A DNA stretch of 64,000 nucleotides, taken from assembly GCA_051294375.1 (NCBI GenBank), contig CM119266.1:8580606-8644605 (forward strand), read 5' to 3'. The position numbers and the translations under genes are program-made. The notes beneath the pieces are model-generated. The model was given only the letters and a program-made list of their open reading frames with translations. It was not told the DNA's origin and did no database searches. Position 1 is the stretch's first letter. Every line of letters begins with the position of its first letter. Origin of the DNA: Paraspadella gotoi. Taxonomy: Eukaryota > Chaetognatha. Positions 61,905 through 64,000 of the stretch are shown here, piece by piece.

Positions 61905-63940
61905 TTATGGTCCTCTCAATGAGGCACCGAAGACTGACGCGACGCCGACGACTGGCGCCGCGACTTGGGCGGACTCTTCGTCGGAGGCGCCGGCGGCGGT
62001 GAGGAGGCAGACGAAGAACGAGGGGGAGATGGTTGAAAGACTCCTTCGGAAGGGAGAAGGGAGGTAGGGGGTGGTAAAGGTGAAAAAGTTGTCAAAGTTT
62101 GGGAGAGTTTATAGAGCGAAAATTAGGATGGTTAATCCGACTGGACTTTACCAGCAGCTGCACCGGCGATGGCGGCGGCTATGGCGGCGGAACCGGAACA
62201 AGGCGGCGTATTGGCGGGTATGAATGAGGCAAGAGTGGCAATTTGTAAAGCTGGTGGGAGGGAATACTTTTATTGAAGAATAATTGAAGAATAATAACAA
62301 TTATAAGCATTAAAGAATACTACTCTACTTACGTGGCACAGCACCCGGGTCCATCGAATATGCGGCCACCCTTACGACGCAGGTGCCCGCTCTTCCGGTG
62401 CAAAGGCTCGAAGTCTCCGTCCACTCATTGGCCGTCGGGTCGTAGGCCTCCACAGACTGAAAGAGAACGAGTGAACCAATAAATATTAGAAATACTACCC
62501 AAGGTCGCTGTCATATTCACCTTTAAATAATGCTGCCCGTCGTAGCCTCCGACGGCGAAGACTCTGTCTCCAAGTACGGCCACGCCCACCGCATCACGCG
62601 GGTGACGCATCGGGGCCAGAATCGTCCAAGAGTCAGAGGCGGGATCGTACCGCTCGCAGCAGCTCAGCCTGAAAAAGGCAATTTTATAAAGTTAACTTTT
62701 TAAAACAAAAGCGCCACGAAAAGCCAATATGAACAAACTTGACGGCAGAAGGCGAAGAGTTTGGTGCGTCGTGTCCACCGACGGCGTAAAGGAGTCCGTT
62801 GAGGACAGCGACGCCCACGCCGCCGCGACGTTTGTGCATCGAAGTTACGTTGGTCCATCTGCAATGTGAAGGAGGACATCGTGTCGGGAATGATTGGAAA
62901 TGTGTCGCCTAGTCGATGTTAGTAAACCACAAATAACCTGTTGGTGTGAGGGTCGTAAGACTCGGCGCTGGAGAGACACGCGCTGCCGTCTCTGCCGCCG
63001 ACGGCGAAGAGTTTCCCGCCGAGGACCGCGACTCCGCAGGTTGAGCGTGGGGAGGACATGTGGGCGATGGAGGACCACTGCCGGGTCACGGGGTCCCAGC
63101 TGGAAAGGAAAAGATCGGGAGTTGCTGCCTCAAAAAGAACTAAGGGTGTGTGTCTCTCTCTCTTTTACTTCTTATCTTACCGCTCAGCCGTGCAGAGGTA
63201 CGACCACCCGTCGTGTCCCCCAACCGCATAAAGTGGTCCCTCCAGGACGGCGACACCCAGACCGTGACGATGCGTGGACATTGCGGGTGAGGCGGCCCAA
63301 CGTTTGGCGCGGGGACAGTAGCATTCTACAGAGTTGAGGGTTTTTAGGCCGTCGCGGCCGCCAACCTTGGGGGAGGGAGAGAAAAAAGAAATATTAATTT
63401 ACGACTTAGTTTAATATTTAACTATAAATTAAAATAATTACAAACCACGTAGATTTTATCGTTTAAAACAGCGACGCCGAACTGGAGGCGTCGGCCCGAC
63501 ATGGCCGCCACTTGGGTCCATTTGTCGGTCCGGAGGTTGTAACGCTCGATTGAGGTGGAGCCTTTGGATAGAAAGAGAGATAAATTAAATATGCAAGGTG
63601 AAATCCATAAAAAAAAAAAAAAAAGCAAGAAGGGAAATTAACAATTAGGTGAAGAAGCTTACATTTAGCGGAGTCAACGCCGCCGACGGCGAAGAGATGA
63701 CCGACGGTGCTTTTTCTCGGTCGCGTCCGAGGAGACTGAAGCGTCACTCGCCGCTCGGGAAGGAGGTGGTACTGAATAAATTGATTAAACATTAATAAAC
63801 GAAACAAAATATTTAATTTTTTGATTCCGAACCTTCATGGCCTCCATGATGAGCGCCTGACACTCGCCATCGTCGGAGAAGAGAGAATTTGTCTCGATTT
63901 GGTCCACGAGGAATTGGCGAGAGAGTAGGGGCAGTTTTAC
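61905..63940 (-). CDS. KLHL5: Kelch-like protein, KLHL1/4/5 group (3' part)
   Basis: Ten exons: 63833-63940, 63663-63771, 63446-63561, 63181-63365, 62938-63099, 62739-62858, 62521-62668, 62333-62456, 62152-62250 and 61905-61975. The window starts in the BACK domain ([36 protein letters not shown]), followed by six Kelch repeats ([71 protein letters not shown]). The BTB domain and start lie beyond 64000. KLHL proteins are substrate adaptors for CUL3 ubiquitin ligases. The HDAP insertion and GRAGTCVV near the end mark the KLHL1/4/5 group. After that point, where vertebrate proteins stop, two small exons add about 65 Ala/Pro-rich residues ([14 protein letters not shown]); these are less certain. 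Confidence 0.9.
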
Positions 63941-64000
63941 CTAAACATAAAATTCAGTTAAACTACTTATGTTTTTTAGATTAGAATATTTTTCCTTTCT

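Overview
This is a nuclear window from a multicellular animal. Nearly every gene is split by short AT-rich introns with GT/AG borders, and the gene set is metazoan: myosin essential light chains, collagen prolyl 4-hydroxylase alpha, AKT, a Kelch-BTB protein, SAGA and MICOS subunits, RNase P and U5 snRNP proteins. Introns are mostly 50-600 bp, dinucleotide repeats are abundant, and Merlin-like, Ty3/gypsy-like and tRNA-derived elements occur, so I read it as an invertebrate. I cannot place it more finely from sequence alone.

Layout. 1-7 kb is AT-rich and repeat-laden, with one unrecognised plus-strand gene (2950-4809), a LINE remnant and a minisatellite. 7.8-16.5 kb holds a minus-strand, many-exon gene for an unrecognised low-complexity protein, its introns loaded with (CT)n, (AAT)n, (GAC)n and a triplicated intronic repeat. 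17.7-27.4 kb is a tandem cluster of three myosin essential light chain genes, all minus: the outer two look functional and the middle one is broken. 29-35 kb holds TMEM223 (with a gypsy-type LTR element in one intron) and SGF29. 34.8-37.0 kb holds two adjacent ISXO2/Merlin transposase-derived genes. 38.0-40.8 kb holds MICOS10, PPCDC and a decayed second PPCDC copy. 43.2-47.7 kb is AKT. 48.7-51.1 kb is a coiled-coil protein. 51.5-52.5 kb is an intronless FKBP2 and its pseudogene. 53.7-64 kb is a dense run of P4HA, RPP30, SNRNP40 and the 3' half of a KLHL1/4/5-type gene that leaves the window.

Nearly all recognised genes from 7.8 to 64 kb lie on the minus strand, often only 300-400 bp apart. 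I see no shared pathway. The set is housekeeping (RNA processing, chromatin, mitochondrial membrane, CoA synthesis, ER folding and collagen maturation) plus muscle and signalling genes. Exon coordinates were built by hand from splice signals, reading phase and remembered family alignments. For TMEM223, SGF29, MICOS10, PPCDC, AKT, the coiled-coil gene, P4HA, RPP30, SNRNP40 and light-chain copy C the summed exon lengths are divisible by three and run from ATG to stop.

The best candidates for something new are the Merlin-derived gene pair that has lost a catalytic Asp, the light-chain cluster with decayed duplications of one splice donor, the RPP30 intron made of a (GA)n repeat, and several fold-back elements.
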